A DNA stretch of 64,000 bases from an uncultured Roseovarius sp. (GTDB taxonomy: Bacteria > Pseudomonadota > Alphaproteobacteria > Rhodobacterales > Rhodobacteraceae): the NCBI GenBank assembly GCA_947499555.1, contig CANMOU010000002.1:507001-571000 (forward strand), written 5' to 3'. The notes beneath the pieces are model-generated. The model made no database searches. It saw only the letters and a program-made list of their open reading frames with translations, and was not told the DNA's origin. A program made the translations under genes and the position numbers. Shown in pieces: positions 52,041 to 61,986 of this stretch; position 1 is the first letter of the stretch, and each line of letters opens with the position of its first letter.

Positions 52041-52528
52041 TTCACGTTCGCCCTGCAGGACCAGCGGATACGCGGCAGATGACGGATCTCTTGAACGAAA
52101 TCATCAAGAAGGGCGGCACAACTGCACATACCAGGCCATTTCCACCGGGTCGTCTCAGGGAAGAAATGAGACTCTATAAAGGCCAAACATCATGGGTATT
52201 GGTCGAAGATGATGCAGGCGACGTGCTTGGATTTCAAAACATTATGCCAAACCAGAGATTGCCCAGTGATGCCGCTGACATTGCCACATTCGTAAAGCTG
52301 GGGCAGACCGGCCTTGGTATCGGCTCAAGGCTTTTCGAATTCACAAAGGATGAAGCGCGCAAGCTTGGGTATGCGTGGATCAACGCGACGATCCGCGCCG
52401 ATAATGAAAGCGGCTTGATCTATTACCAAAGCCGTGGGTTCGAGACATACAATCAAATCCCCGGAAACAAGCTCGCCGATGGAACAATCATTGATCGCAT
52501 CTGCAAGCGATACGATCTCTCAGTTTAA
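52037..52528 (+). CDS. GNAT-family N-acetyltransferase
   Basis: 163 residues. N-terminal IHVRPAGPADTRQMTDLL and the acetyl-CoA loop QTGLGIGSRLFEFTKDEA (Q/R-x-x-G-x-G/A) followed by NESGLIYYQSRGFE are the GNAT hallmarks. The acceptor amine is unknown. Coupled to the HD gene by an ATGA overlap. Its last four bases overlap the end of regA on the other strand. Confidence 0.88.
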   Translation: MIHVRPAGPADTRQMTDLLNEIIKKGGTTAHTRPFPPGRLREEMRLYKGQTSWVLVEDDAGDVLGFQNIMPNQRLPSDAADIATFVKLGQTGLGIGSRLFEFTKDEARKLGYAWINATIRADNESGLIYYQSRGFETYNQIPGNKLADGTIIDRICKRYDLSV

Positions 52529-53076
52529 CGCGGCGAACGTTTTGCCAGAATTCTCTGAAGTGTTCGTCTGTGCATGTTAAGTCGCCGTGCGGTTTCCGAG
52601 ACGTTTCGGTCGCAAAGCTCATATACCCGCTGAATATGCTCCCAGCGCACACGGTCAGCACTCATCGGGTTCTCTGGCGGCGGCGGCATCTCATCATCGC
52701 TTGCCAAAAGCGCGTTGGTGATATCCGTGGCATCGGCAGGTTTCGAAAGATAATCCGTCGCCCCGATTTTCACTGCGGCCACCGCAGTTGCAATCGCACC
52801 ATACCCTGTCAGCACGACGATCCGGCTATCGGGTCGCTTTTCCCGGATGGTTTCGACCACATCAAGGCCATTGCCGTCCTCAAGCCTTAAATCACAAACC
52901 GCGAAAGCAGGTGGGCGGGCTGTCGCGATGGCCTGTCCCGCCGCAACCGATCCGGCCGTTTCAACTTCAAAGCCGCGCTTCTCCATGGCTTTGGCCAATC
53001 GGCGAAGAAACGGTTCATCATCATCAACAAGCAACAAAGACTTGTCTTCGCCAATCTCACGAACATCCGACGCCAT
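52525..53076 (-). CDS. regA: Redox response regulator RegA/ActR/PrrA
   Basis: 183 residues from MASDVREIGEDKSLLLVDDDE; the expected length is 184. The receiver domain has the acidic pocket (DDDE), the phosphoacceptor aspartate in FAVCDLRLEDG, VLTGYGA with the switch threonine, and YLSKPAD with the lysine. A Pro-rich linker (MPPPPENPM) leads to the Fis-type helix-turn-helix RNVSETARRLNMHRRTLQRIL. RegA controls photosynthesis, CO2 and N2 fixation and respiration genes according to redox state. Sits with senC and divergent regB. Confidence 0.96.
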   Translation of the reverse strand: MASDVREIGEDKSLLLVDDDEPFLRRLAKAMEKRGFEVETAGSVAAGQAIATARPPAFAVCDLRLEDGNGLDVVETIREKRPDSRIVVLTGYGAIATAVAAVKIGATDYLSKPADATDITNALLASDDEMPPPPENPMSADRVRWEHIQRVYELCDRNVSETARRLNMHRRTLQRILAKRSPR

Positions 53077-53144
53077 ATGCTCCTCCTTTGGCACAGCTCA
53101 GAATTAGTAGCGTGCCCAATAGGATGCGTCAAACCATCGCAGCT

Positions 53145-53765
53145 TCAAGAAGCGTGAAGAAAACACGCAACCCGGTCCGCCATGGTTTCCGCATCGGCAT
53201 CTCTGCGGAAGAATTCGACAAATCCGGCATCCGGCAAGGTGAGGTAGGAAAAGGTCGAGTGGTCTACCAGATAAAACTCATCATCGCCCTCTTGGGCTTT
53301 GTAATATGTCCGGTAAGCTTGGCTGGCCGCTTTAACCTGTTCGTCGCTTCCAGTTAGTCCAAGAAGCCTCGGGTGCACACCCTCGGTAAAGTCCGCCATG
53401 ACCTCCGGTGTGTCTCTTTTTGGATCAACCGAGATGAAGACCGGCTTCACCCGATGGCCTTTCTCCTCAAGAATGTCGACGGCAACTGCGTTGCGCACAA
53501 TGTCAATCGGACAAACGTCGGGACAAAAAGTATATCCGAAGTAAATGAGTGTCGGCTCGTCTATCACGTCCTGATCCGTGACCGTCTCTCCCGTTTCACT
53601 GACAAGCGTGAAAGGGCCGCCAATTTCTGAGGTCCCGCCGGCAACCTGCCCCTGACGACATTGCGCAAATTGATCGTCCGATTTCTGGCCAGCGGTCACG
53701 AAATACGTCATGGCAAGAAGGCCAACAATCGCCACACCCGCCAGCATCGCAATTAGACGTGTCAT
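53145..53765 (-). CDS. senC: SCO1/SenC/PrrC copper protein
   Basis: 206 residues from MTRLIAMLAGVAIVGLLAM; an ATG six codons upstream is in frame. N-terminal membrane anchor about 4-26. The thioredoxin-like domain carries the copper-binding pair in TFCPDVCPID and the later histidine in LVDHSTFSYL; FISVDPKRDTPEVM is also typical. It delivers copper or redox equivalents to cytochrome c oxidase and, in the reg locus, influences the signal seen by RegB. Lies between regA and divergent regB. Confidence 0.95.
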   Translation of the reverse strand: MTRLIAMLAGVAIVGLLAMTYFVTAGQKSDDQFAQCRQGQVAGGTSEIGGPFTLVSETGETVTDQDVIDEPTLIYFGYTFCPDVCPIDIVRNAVAVDILEEKGHRVKPVFISVDPKRDTPEVMADFTEGVHPRLLGLTGSDEQVKAASQAYRTYYKAQEGDDEFYLVDHSTFSYLTLPDAGFVEFFRRDADAETMADRVACFLHAS

Positions 53766-53853
53766 GACGTTCTCCCTCACCATTTTTGAATTGTTTGTTG
53801 CAGGCCCTATCTAAGCCTCGCAAACTGGCTTGGAAAGAGAGACCCAGCGCCGC

Positions 53854-55248
53854 ATGTCAGAGACCACGAACACAATCGTGTCAGAGACCAGCCACCGAAA
53901 CTGGATTCGGCTGCGCACTCTGGTACTGCTCCGGTGGTGGGCAATAGCCGGTCAGTTCTGCGCGCTGCTCGTCGCTCAGCATCTGCTCGACCTGTCGCTT
54001 GAATTTGGCCTTTGTTATTTCGTCGTTGGCGTCTCGGTCATCACCAATATCGTCGCCAGTTTCATCTTTCCCGAGAACAAGCGCCTCACTGAAGGCGAAA
54101 CGTTATTGTTCGTGCTCTTCGACATGCTTCAGTTGGGACTGTTGCTTTACTTGACGGGGGGCCTGCACAATCCGTTTTCTATCCTGATCGTTGGCCCTGT
54201 CACGGTATCCGCCTCAGCCCTGAACGCCAGATCAACCTTCTTCCTGGGTCTATGTGCAGTTGTCATCACCACCTTCCTCGCCCGTTTTCACATCTCATTG
54301 ACGGACCAGGACGGGCGTGTATTGGGTATGCCGGATATCTTCGTTTTCGGAAACTGGATCGCGATCGTGATCGCCGTGGTGTTCCTTGGCGTCTACGCAG
54401 GGCGGCTGGTCTCTGAAATGCGCGCGATGTCCGAAGCCCTTCAAGCCACGCAGATGGCCTTGGCCAGAGAGCAAAAGTTGACCGACCTTGGTGGCGTTGT
54501 TGCGGCCGCCGCCCATGAGCTCGGCACGCCACTGGCCACCATCAAGCTCACAAGTTCAGAGCTCGCCGAAGAGCTTTCGGAAAACGATGAGCTCCGCGAA
54601 GACGCACTTCTCATCAAAGAGCAGGCTGACCGGTGCCGGGATATTCTGCGCTCAATGGGCCGCGCAGGAAAAGATGATCTTCATCTTCGGCGCGCGCCCC
54701 TGACGGCTCTGATCGAGGAAGCGGCCGAGCCGCATCTCGAACGTGGCAAAGATCTGTTGTTCAACGAAAGTGCTGAGAGCAGGGATTTGGGGGCGCAGCC
54801 AATCATCCCGCGGCGGCCCGAGATCATCCATGGTCTTCGAAACCTCATACAGAACGCGGTCGACTTTTCGCAGGCCCGCGTCTGGGTGGATAGCGATTGG
54901 ACCGAGGAGTTTGTCACAATCCGTATTATGGACGATGGCAAAGGATATCCGTCACATCTCTTGGGACGGATTGGTGAGCCCTTCGTCCGGCAACGCATGC
55001 AACCTGCTGATCGCCAAAGGCCCGAATACGAAGGCATGGGTCTTGGTCTTTTCATTGCCAAGACACTCCTGGAGCGGTCCGGTGCGGAACTTAGCTTTGC
55101 GAACGGGCCGGACGCGCTTTCCACTCATCCAGATTTCGCAGAGCGTAAAGGCGCATATGTCGAAGTGACATGGCGACGCGAACGACTGGAAGAAGATCCT
55201 TGGGCAGGCCGAAAATCCCTTGGCAGCAATCGGCCCATCGAGGCCTAA
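53854..55248 (+). CDS. regB: Redox sensor histidine kinase RegB/PrrB
   Basis: 464 residues from MSETTNTIVS; a TTG eight codons upstream is also open. Six membrane helices (about 20-185) include the ubiquinone-binding heptad GGLHNPF (102-108). The histidine box is AAAHELGTPLATIKL (H221), and the redox-active cysteine of the family is present in EQADRCRDILRSMGRAGKDD (C261). The HATPase domain has GLRNLIQNAVDFS (N box) and MDDGKGYP. Diverges from senC over 88 bp. The complete RegB/SenC/RegA set is intact. Confidence 0.96.
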   Translation: MSETTNTIVSETSHRNWIRLRTLVLLRWWAIAGQFCALLVAQHLLDLSLEFGLCYFVVGVSVITNIVASFIFPENKRLTEGETLLFVLFDMLQLGLLLYLTGGLHNPFSILIVGPVTVSASALNARSTFFLGLCAVVITTFLARFHISLTDQDGRVLGMPDIFVFGNWIAIVIAVVFLGVYAGRLVSEMRAMSEALQATQMALAREQKLTDLGGVVAAAAHELGTPLATIKLTSSELAEELSENDELREDALLIKEQADRCRDILRSMGRAGKDDLHLRRAPLTALIEEAAEPHLERGKDLLFNESAESRDLGAQPIIPRRPEIIHGLRNLIQNAVDFSQARVWVDSDWTEEFVTIRIMDDGKGYPSHLLGRIGEPFVRQRMQPADRQRPEYEGMGLGLFIAKTLLERSGAELSFANGPDALSTHPDFAERKGAYVEVTWRRERLEEDPWAGRKSLGSNRPIEA

Positions 55249-55329
55249 GTTAGACTTTCTTCATCTTTATTGACGTTCTGTTAACCTTAAGGCCGCAAAG
55301 ATGGCCCATACCCCTTGTCCGGGAATACC

Positions 55330-56847
55330 ATGCAGTATCTCAGCACGCCTTGGCTCTTTGTCGCCGTCATCACTGCGAGCGCCGTCGTTTTCGCGGTGCT
55401 TTGGTATTGCGCGCTTTACCGGCAAGCGACACAAATAAGCGTTGTTCAGAACATTCCCCATGATGTTCGGCTTTCGACACTCTTGTTTCGCAACGAAACC
55501 CTCGTCGACTCCGATTGCTCTCTTGGCAAGCTGCCTTGGTCGGATGATGTCGAAGTATCCGAATGGCGCCATCTTCGTTGCTGGCTTGGAAAACGATTTG
55601 GCACGTTACCCTACCTTTTGACCGATCTAAAAGACGGCGAAATCAGGGATTTTCCAGCAATAGAAAGAACCGATCCCGCGTCATTGACATTGTCGACTGT
55701 TCAGGGCCTTCGACGCGTCGAACTCAAAGATCCTACAGAGTCAGAGCCGTCATACGCGCACCGCGCCCGTGCGATCGAAACTTATGTCTCCCGGCTGAGT
55801 GACGTTCTCAACCACTCGCCTTGCGCCATCCGGGTCTATGACAAGACACATGAAACCGCCTGGTCAAATCAAAGATTTAAGCAGTTTAACGAAGAACAAA
55901 CAGAGCTTTTTGTCCGTGCATCGCTGTCTTTGGAGACCGAGAAACGTATCTTTTTGCCAGCCCATCACGGCGACAAAGAACGTTACCTGGAGTTAAAGCA
56001 TCTCGACCAGCCGGATTTTCAGGTGCTGTATGTGAACGATGTGACTCAGGTCGTGCAGGCCGAAAAAGCACGTCGCGAATTCATTCAAACCCTGACCAAG
56101 ACATTTGCGAACTTGACGACCGGACTTGCAGTCTTCGACCAGAACCAACGACTGGTTCTTTTCAATCCGGCGCTTCTCGACATGACCAGCCTCAGCCCGT
56201 CTTTCCTGTCCTCTCAGCCTCCGATGGTCGAGGTTTTTGACCGGTTGCGCGACAGCAACATGCTGCCGGAGCCAAAGAACTACGGTTCCTGGCGCAATCA
56301 GATTAACGCCATGATAAAAAGCGCATCCGAAGGCCTGTATATAGATGACTGGTTGTTGCCGAATGGGATGACCTACCGGATCACAGGCCGCCCGCATCCC
56401 GATGGTGCGGTCGCTTTTCTTTTCGAAGACATCTCGGATGAAGTCGCATTGACAAGACGCTTCCGAAGTCAGATCGACCTGCGGCAGGCGGCACTGGATG
56501 TTGTTACATACGCAGTTGCAATAACCGGGCCAAACCACGCGGTGCTGATGTGTAACCGGGCCTGCACGGAGCTCTTTGGGATAGACCCCGAAGCCGCATT
56601 TGCGGAAATGGCGCTGCAGGACTTCCTGCGCATCTGCGCAGAGAAACTTCCCCACGTGTGGTTCTGGGAAGCCTGCGAAAAGTCCATCATCAACCGCACG
56701 GAACTCGAACGCGTCATCGAAAGCAAAGACAATGAGTTGTACCTTTGCAAAGTCGATCTGCTTCCAGGCAACGCGACGAACATCTCGATTTGCCGCCAAT
56801 CCGCCGACATACGTGACCAAAGCGAATGCGAATCCCTAACAGCCTAG
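55330..56847 (+). CDS. Membrane-anchored PAS-domain protein without output domain
   Basis: 505 residues from MQYLSTPWLFVAVITASAVV (a TTG five codons upstream is unlikely). One N-terminal membrane helix (about 7-28). Two to three PAS-like regions follow: around SDVLNHSPCAIRVYDKT, TTGLAVFDQNQRLVLFNPAL and the end ITGPNHAVLMCNRACTELFG. No histidine-kinase, GGDEF or HTH domain follows, and the protein stops shortly after the last PAS. It lies 81 bp downstream of regB and 44 bp before tsaE. Similar PAS proteins occur at this site in Rhodobacterales; the partner is unknown. Confidence 0.78.
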   Translation: MQYLSTPWLFVAVITASAVVFAVLWYCALYRQATQISVVQNIPHDVRLSTLLFRNETLVDSDCSLGKLPWSDDVEVSEWRHLRCWLGKRFGTLPYLLTDLKDGEIRDFPAIERTDPASLTLSTVQGLRRVELKDPTESEPSYAHRARAIETYVSRLSDVLNHSPCAIRVYDKTHETAWSNQRFKQFNEEQTELFVRASLSLETEKRIFLPAHHGDKERYLELKHLDQPDFQVLYVNDVTQVVQAEKARREFIQTLTKTFANLTTGLAVFDQNQRLVLFNPALLDMTSLSPSFLSSQPPMVEVFDRLRDSNMLPEPKNYGSWRNQINAMIKSASEGLYIDDWLLPNGMTYRITGRPHPDGAVAFLFEDISDEVALTRRFRSQIDLRQAALDVVTYAVAITGPNHAVLMCNRACTELFGIDPEAAFAEMALQDFLRICAEKLPHVWFWEACEKSIINRTELERVIESKDNELYLCKVDLLPGNATNISICRQSADIRDQSECESLTA

Positions 56848-56891
56848 GATCACGTGGTTGCAGGTGATGCATGGCCGTGTAGTGTTCGGTC

Positions 56892-57368
56892 ATGGCCAAT
56901 CGAACCGCTGAATTTCTGCTCGAGTCTCCCGCCGAAACCGGCACGCTTGCCAGGCGTCTGGGGCCCTTGCTTCACGAGGGTGACACGCTTTTGCTTGAAG
57001 GAGAGATCGGTGCAGGAAAGACGTTTTTTGCCCGAGAGCTGATTTCGGAAATCCTGATCGAACCAGAAGATATCCCCTCACCGACCTTTACACTTGTGCA
57101 AACCTACGAGACGCGCCTCGGAGAGGTTTGGCATGCGGATTTGTATCGCCTGAGCCACCCTGACGAGATCATTGAACTCGGTCTGATCGACGCTTTCGAT
57201 CATGCAATTTGCGTCGTTGAATGGCCTGACAGATTGGGGACAATGTTGCCGGAAACGAGGCTCCGGCTTTCCTTTTCTGAAGGCCCGCGTGAAGACTCGC
57301 GTCATCTGAACGCAAGCTGGCACGGCGAGCGCTGGGATACTGTTTTGAAGGCCCTCAAGAATGCCTGA
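56892..57368 (+). CDS. tsaE: tRNA threonylcarbamoyladenosine synthesis ATPase TsaE
   Basis: 158 residues. Walker A GEIGAGKTFFARE (about 38-50), the switch segment SPTFTLVQTYE and the HADLYRLSHPDEIIELGL loop are family hallmarks. TsaE helps TsaD/TsaB make t6A37. Its last eight bases overlap the start of the next gene, amgK; the pair is a regular feature in alphaproteobacteria. The tsaD gene lies 54 kb away in this window. Confidence 0.95.
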   Translation: MANRTAEFLLESPAETGTLARRLGPLLHEGDTLLLEGEIGAGKTFFARELISEILIEPEDIPSPTFTLVQTYETRLGEVWHADLYRLSHPDEIIELGLIDAFDHAICVVEWPDRLGTMLPETRLRLSFSEGPREDSRHLNASWHGERWDTVLKALKNA

Positions 57369-58383
57369 TCGTGACACAGAAATGAACAGCTTCCTCGCCA
57401 CCAATGGTTTGCAGGACGCTCAGTGCGAAAAACTGGCAGGCGACGCCTCCAACCGTCGCTATTTCAGGCTGCGGTCCGATGGGACGACCTATGTCTTCAT
57501 GGATGCGCCCCCTGACAGGGGTGAAGATGTCGCGCCTTTCGTGAGAATCGCGTCTTTTCTGGCAGGAATTGATCTTAGCGCACCGCAGGTTCTCGCCAAG
57601 AACGAAGCGCATGGTTTCCTTCTGCTCGAAGATCTCGGTGACGATCTTTTTGCCCGCCTGCTGGAAAAGACACCTGATTTTGAAAACAGACTCTATGACG
57701 CCGCAACTGACGCCTTGGTTCATCTGCACAGCGTCGCGCCACTCGTCGGTCTTCCCAGCTATGATGCGAATACCGCTGCGGAGTTATCCGCACTTGTTGT
57801 CGATTGGTATGTCACCGGCATCACCGGGTCCGCCCCTCCGAACCTGCGGCAAGAATTCGTAAACGAGGTGACGCAACTCATCGAAATTCACGCACCGCAA
57901 ACCGATGTCCTTGTGCAACGCGATTACCATTCTGAAAACCTTCTGTGGCTTCCAGATCGCGCCGACCACGCCCGGGTCGGCCTGCTTGATTTTCAGGACG
58001 CCATGAAAGGCCACCGCGCCTACGATTTGGTTTCTCTGCTTCAGGACGCGCGCCGCGACGTGCCGCCCGAGATCGAAGAAGAGATGATTGCTCGCTACAT
58101 ACATGCGACCAATCAACCGCTCGAGCAGTTCAGAACGGCCTATGCCGTCTGGGGGGCCCAGCGCAATTTGCGCATTCTCGGTGTCTTTGCGCGCCTATGT
58201 TTGCGCGACGGCAAACCTGGCTACCTCAAACTCATGCCGCGTGTCTGGGGCCTGCTGAAACGCGATCTCGCGCATGACACGCTTCACAAGCTAAGCGTGC
58301 TGATATCCGAAACCATCCCAGAACCATCTCTTGATGCGTTGAAACGACTGGAGGCGAAATGCGCCCAGAACCCGACACGGTGA
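57361..58383 (+). CDS. amgK: N-acetylmuramate/N-acetylglucosamine kinase
   Basis: 340 residues, aminoglycoside-phosphotransferase fold. GDASNRRYFR is the family opening, FLLLEDLGDDLF the hinge region, QRDYHSENLLWLP the catalytic loop and LLDFQDAMKG the metal-binding Asp motif. AmgK phosphorylates MurNAc or GlcNAc at the anomeric position in peptidoglycan recycling. It overlaps tsaE upstream and murU downstream (25 bp), so the three are translationally coupled. An ATG seven codons downstream is also possible. Confidence 0.93.
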   Translation: MPDRDTEMNSFLATNGLQDAQCEKLAGDASNRRYFRLRSDGTTYVFMDAPPDRGEDVAPFVRIASFLAGIDLSAPQVLAKNEAHGFLLLEDLGDDLFARLLEKTPDFENRLYDAATDALVHLHSVAPLVGLPSYDANTAAELSALVVDWYVTGITGSAPPNLRQEFVNEVTQLIEIHAPQTDVLVQRDYHSENLLWLPDRADHARVGLLDFQDAMKGHRAYDLVSLLQDARRDVPPEIEEEMIARYIHATNQPLEQFRTAYAVWGAQRNLRILGVFARLCLRDGKPGYLKLMPRVWGLLKRDLAHDTLHKLSVLISETIPEPSLDALKRLEAKCAQNPTR

Positions 58384-59051
58384 TGCTCTTCGCCGCGGGC
58401 CTTGGCACGCGAATGGGCGATTTGACCAAAACCCAACCCAAGCCGCTCATCAAAGTCGCCGGAAAAGCTCTGATCGATCATGCGCTTGATCAGATCGAGG
58501 GGTTCGGTACGGATCGTATCCTGTGCAATCTGCACTACCTGCCGGATCAGATCGAGACGCATCTCCAGGGCCGCGACATTGGGTTTTCACATGAAACGCC
58601 CCAGATTCTGGACACCGGAGGCGGCCTGAAATTCGCCCTGCCAAAGCTTGCCCGCGACACTGTCTTCACCATGAACACCGATGCGGTCTGGCAGGGGCCC
58701 AACGCCCTTCAACAACTGGCCGATGCGTGGGATCCCGACAGGATGGATGCCTTGCTGCTCTGCGTGGCCAAAGAGAACGCCATCGGTCATGTGGGAACGG
58801 GTGATTTCAGGATTGATCACAACAACAAAGCGGCACGAGGCAGCGGTGACATCTACACCGGCCTTCAGATCATCAAGACAACAGGGCTCGCGGATATCGA
58901 AGATCGCATATTCTCTCTTAACCTGATCTGGGACCAGATGATCATGTCCGGGCGCCTGCATGCGATCCGCTATCCTGGCAAATGGTGCGATGTGGGCACG
59001 CCCGAAGGCTTTTCTCTGGCCGAGTCCTTTCTTGCAGAGCCACATGACTGA
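58359..59051 (+). CDS. murU: N-acetylmuramate alpha-1-phosphate uridylyltransferase
   Basis: 230 residues. The nucleotidyltransferase signature is LFAAGLGTRMGDLTKTQPKPLIKV; NTDAVW carries the metal-binding aspartate and WCDVGTPE closes the sugar site. It makes UDP-MurNAc from MurNAc-1-P, completing the salvage route begun by AmgK that bypasses fosfomycin-sensitive MurA. Overlaps amgK by 25 bp and addB by eight. Confidence 0.94.
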   Translation: MRPEPDTVMLFAAGLGTRMGDLTKTQPKPLIKVAGKALIDHALDQIEGFGTDRILCNLHYLPDQIETHLQGRDIGFSHETPQILDTGGGLKFALPKLARDTVFTMNTDAVWQGPNALQQLADAWDPDRMDALLLCVAKENAIGHVGTGDFRIDHNNKAARGSGDIYTGLQIIKTTGLADIEDRIFSLNLIWDQMIMSGRLHAIRYPGKWCDVGTPEGFSLAESFLAEPHD

Positions 59052-61986
59052 ACTCGATCATATGTTGAATGTTATCGGCGTTCCCCTTGGCGTCGATTTC
59101 CCGCAGGCCGTTGTTTCCGGCCTGCTTGCAGAGTATCAAGACCAGCCGCCTGACGCGCTGGCGCGGGTTCATCTCATCGTCAATACAAGGCGCATGGCGC
59201 GCCGCATGCGGGCGATCTTTGATGCGGGTCCGCCCTGTCTCTTGCCGAAGATCGGGTTGGTGACGGATTTCGCCGAAACGCGCGATGCCTCCGACATCCC
59301 GCCCGCTGTCTCGCCGCTCAAACGACGGCTGGAACTGGTCCAGCTTGTGGGTAAACTGCTTGAGGCACAGCCCGATCTTGCACCGCGCGCCAACCTGTTC
59401 GATCTGGCCGACAGCCTCGCGTCACTCATGGATGAAATGCAGGCGGAAGGGGTCGGGCCAGACGATATCGCGAGGCTTGATGTCAGCGATCAGTCCGGGC
59501 ACTGGTCACGCATTTTGGCATTTTTGGGCATAATCAGACCCTATTTTCATGAAAATCAAACAGAGCCGGATCGCGAGGCGCGGCAGCGCATGGTCATCGA
59601 ACATCTGGTGAAAAAATGGACGCACGCGCCGCCCGAGCATCCGGTCATCGTTGCCGGATCGACCGGGTCTCGCGGGCCGACGCAGCTATTAATGCGCGCC
59701 GTGGCGCAGCTCCCAAATGGCAGGGTCGTGCTGCCCGGCTTCGATTTCTCGCAATCAGATGATGTCTGGGATCAATTGACCGATCATGGCCTCGGCGAAG
59801 ATCATCCACAGTTTCGCTTTGCTGATCTGATGTCCAAACTGGGCTCACACCCTCGCCACATCAAAGCCTTCTCCGACACCGCTCCGGCGAATACCGATCG
59901 CAATCGGCTTATCTCGCTCGCGATGCGGCCCGCCCCGGTCACCGATCAGTGGCTGCGTGATGGCCCGGATCTTGAAGATACGCTTCCAGCGGCCACGGAA
60001 AACATAAGCCTGGTTGAGGCGCCGACGCCGCGTTCAGAGGCGCTCACAATTGCCATGCGCCTGCGTCAAGCCGTCGAAGACGGTGAAACCGCCGCGCTCA
60101 TCGCAACGGATCGAACGCTGACCCGGCAAGTGACAGCAGCGCTGGACAGATGGAACATTCTTCCAGATGACAGCGCGGGCATACCTCTGCACCAATCCGC
60201 GCCAGGCCGGTTCATGCGCCACGTGGCAGAGCTTTTTCGCGGCCCGATCACGACGGAACAGCTTTTCACGCTCTTGAAACATCCGCTGACGCACAGCGGC
60301 GCAGATCGCGGTCCACACCTTCTTCACACGCGAGAGCTGGAGCTCTTTCTTCGAAAAAAGGGCTGCCCGGCGCCAACCGAGGGCATTCTACAAGACTGGC
60401 TCGTCGAGAATAAGACAACTGGCGCCAGTGAATGGGGTGCGTGGATCAGCGCCTGTCTTCTGGGGCACGAAGCAGCCGGATCAACGCCGATATCTGATCA
60501 TATCAAACGCCATATCGGTTTGGCCGAAGCCATCTCGAACGGAAGCATTCCAGATCAGCCAGGAAAGCTCTGGGGTGGTGATGCCGGGGCTGAGCTACAG
60601 AAAACAGTGTCTGATATTGCCGAAAATGCCCAATTTGGCGGGGTCCTCACGGCGACAGATTACGGGCATCTGTTCCATTCCGTGCTCTCGCAAGGCTCCG
60701 TGCGGAACGCGGATGAGCCGCATCCGCAGGTCCTGATTTGGGGTACGCTCGAAGCTCGTGTTCAGGGTGCAGACCTTGTGATCCTCGCAGGTCTCAATGA
60801 AAGCAGCTGGCCGGAAGCTCCGCCGCAGGATCCCTGGTTCAATCGCGTGATGCGCAAGCAGGTCGGGCTGACCCTGCCGGATCGCCGGATTGGCCTTTCG
60901 GCGCATGATTTTCAACAGGCCATCTGCGCGAAGACTGTCTGGCTCACACGCTCTGTGCGCTCCGATGATGCGCAGACCGTTCCGTCGAGATGGCTCAATC
61001 GCATACAGAACCTGATGTGCGGATTGCCGCAAGGTCTGGGAAATCAGGCCTTCGAAGATATGCGGCAGCGAGGCCAGATTTGGCTTGAATGTGCCGAAGA
61101 ACTCGAAAAACCTGATCAGGTCCCTGCCGAAGACCGCCCGGCCCCTTGCCCGCCAACCCAGGCACGACCAAAGCAGCTCTCGGTCACCGCAATCAAACGG
61201 CTTATCCGTGACCCTTATGCGATCTACGCGCAATATGTGCTGCGGCTTAAACCGCTTAATGCGCTGATGCGAGAACCCGATGCCCTGCTGCGCGGCACTG
61301 TTCTTCACGATGTGCTTGAGACTTTCGTGCGCGATGCGATGCAGGACAGCCAAAGGCTTGATCCCCAGCATCTGCAATCCGTGGCCAAGACAGTGCTGGA
61401 AGACGCCGTGCACTGGCCAGAGGCCCGGCTGCTCTGGCAGGCACGGATCGAACGCGTCTCAGACTGGTTTGTTGCGGCCGAGAAAACCCGACGCGAGACG
61501 TCACGACCCGTGGCACTTGAAGTCAAAGGTGCCGCTGAGATCGCGTCGCTTGATTTCACTCTGACCGCAAAGGCTGATCGAATTGACTTAAATGCCGACG
61601 GCGGGCTGCACATCATTGACTACAAGACAGGCACAGCGCCGTCGAAGAAAGAACAGCTTCATTTCGACAAGCAGCTCTTGCTTGAGGCAGCGATTGCCGA
61701 GCGGTCCGGCTTCAAGGGAATTGACCCCGCGCAGGTTGCCGCGGCGACCTTCATTTCACTCGGCACCAAGCCGTCTGAATCTCCAGCGCCACTGGACAAG
61801 GAGCCACCCTCAGACACCTGGGCAAAGCTTATCGAATTGATTTCCGAATATTTGCAGGATGATCGCGGATACGTCTCGCGACGTGCGGTGCAAAAATCGG
61901 ATGAGCATGGCGATTACGACCATCTTGCTCGTTTTGGCGAGTGGGATCAGGTCGCCAGCCCCAAACCGGAAAAGGTGGGCCAATGA
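59044..61986 (+). CDS. addB: Double-strand break repair protein AddB
   Basis: 980 residues from MTELDHMLNVIGVPLG, overlapping the murU stop. The N-terminal half is a degenerate helicase-like part (TGSRGPTQLLMRAV, then ATDRTLTRQVTAAL), and EARVQGADLVILAGLNESSWP resembles the helicase motif IV region. The C-terminal RecB-like nuclease domain has LRGTVLHDVLE, KADRIDLNADG and IIDYKTGTAPSKKEQ (PD-(D/E)XK core). It partners with AddA to process double-strand ends up to a Chi-like site. Alphaproteobacterial version without the iron-sulfur cluster that Bacillus AddB has. Confidence 0.95.
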   Translation: MTELDHMLNVIGVPLGVDFPQAVVSGLLAEYQDQPPDALARVHLIVNTRRMARRMRAIFDAGPPCLLPKIGLVTDFAETRDASDIPPAVSPLKRRLELVQLVGKLLEAQPDLAPRANLFDLADSLASLMDEMQAEGVGPDDIARLDVSDQSGHWSRILAFLGIIRPYFHENQTEPDREARQRMVIEHLVKKWTHAPPEHPVIVAGSTGSRGPTQLLMRAVAQLPNGRVVLPGFDFSQSDDVWDQLTDHGLGEDHPQFRFADLMSKLGSHPRHIKAFSDTAPANTDRNRLISLAMRPAPVTDQWLRDGPDLEDTLPAATENISLVEAPTPRSEALTIAMRLRQAVEDGETAALIATDRTLTRQVTAALDRWNILPDDSAGIPLHQSAPGRFMRHVAELFRGPITTEQLFTLLKHPLTHSGADRGPHLLHTRELELFLRKKGCPAPTEGILQDWLVENKTTGASEWGAWISACLLGHEAAGSTPISDHIKRHIGLAEAISNGSIPDQPGKLWGGDAGAELQKTVSDIAENAQFGGVLTATDYGHLFHSVLSQGSVRNADEPHPQVLIWGTLEARVQGADLVILAGLNESSWPEAPPQDPWFNRVMRKQVGLTLPDRRIGLSAHDFQQAICAKTVWLTRSVRSDDAQTVPSRWLNRIQNLMCGLPQGLGNQAFEDMRQRGQIWLECAEELEKPDQVPAEDRPAPCPPTQARPKQLSVTAIKRLIRDPYAIYAQYVLRLKPLNALMREPDALLRGTVLHDVLETFVRDAMQDSQRLDPQHLQSVAKTVLEDAVHWPEARLLWQARIERVSDWFVAAEKTRRETSRPVALEVKGAAEIASLDFTLTAKADRIDLNADGGLHIIDYKTGTAPSKKEQLHFDKQLLLEAAIAERSGFKGIDPAQVAAATFISLGTKPSESPAPLDKEPPSDTWAKLIELISEYLQDDRGYVSRRAVQKSDEHGDYDHLARFGEWDQVASPKPEKVGQ

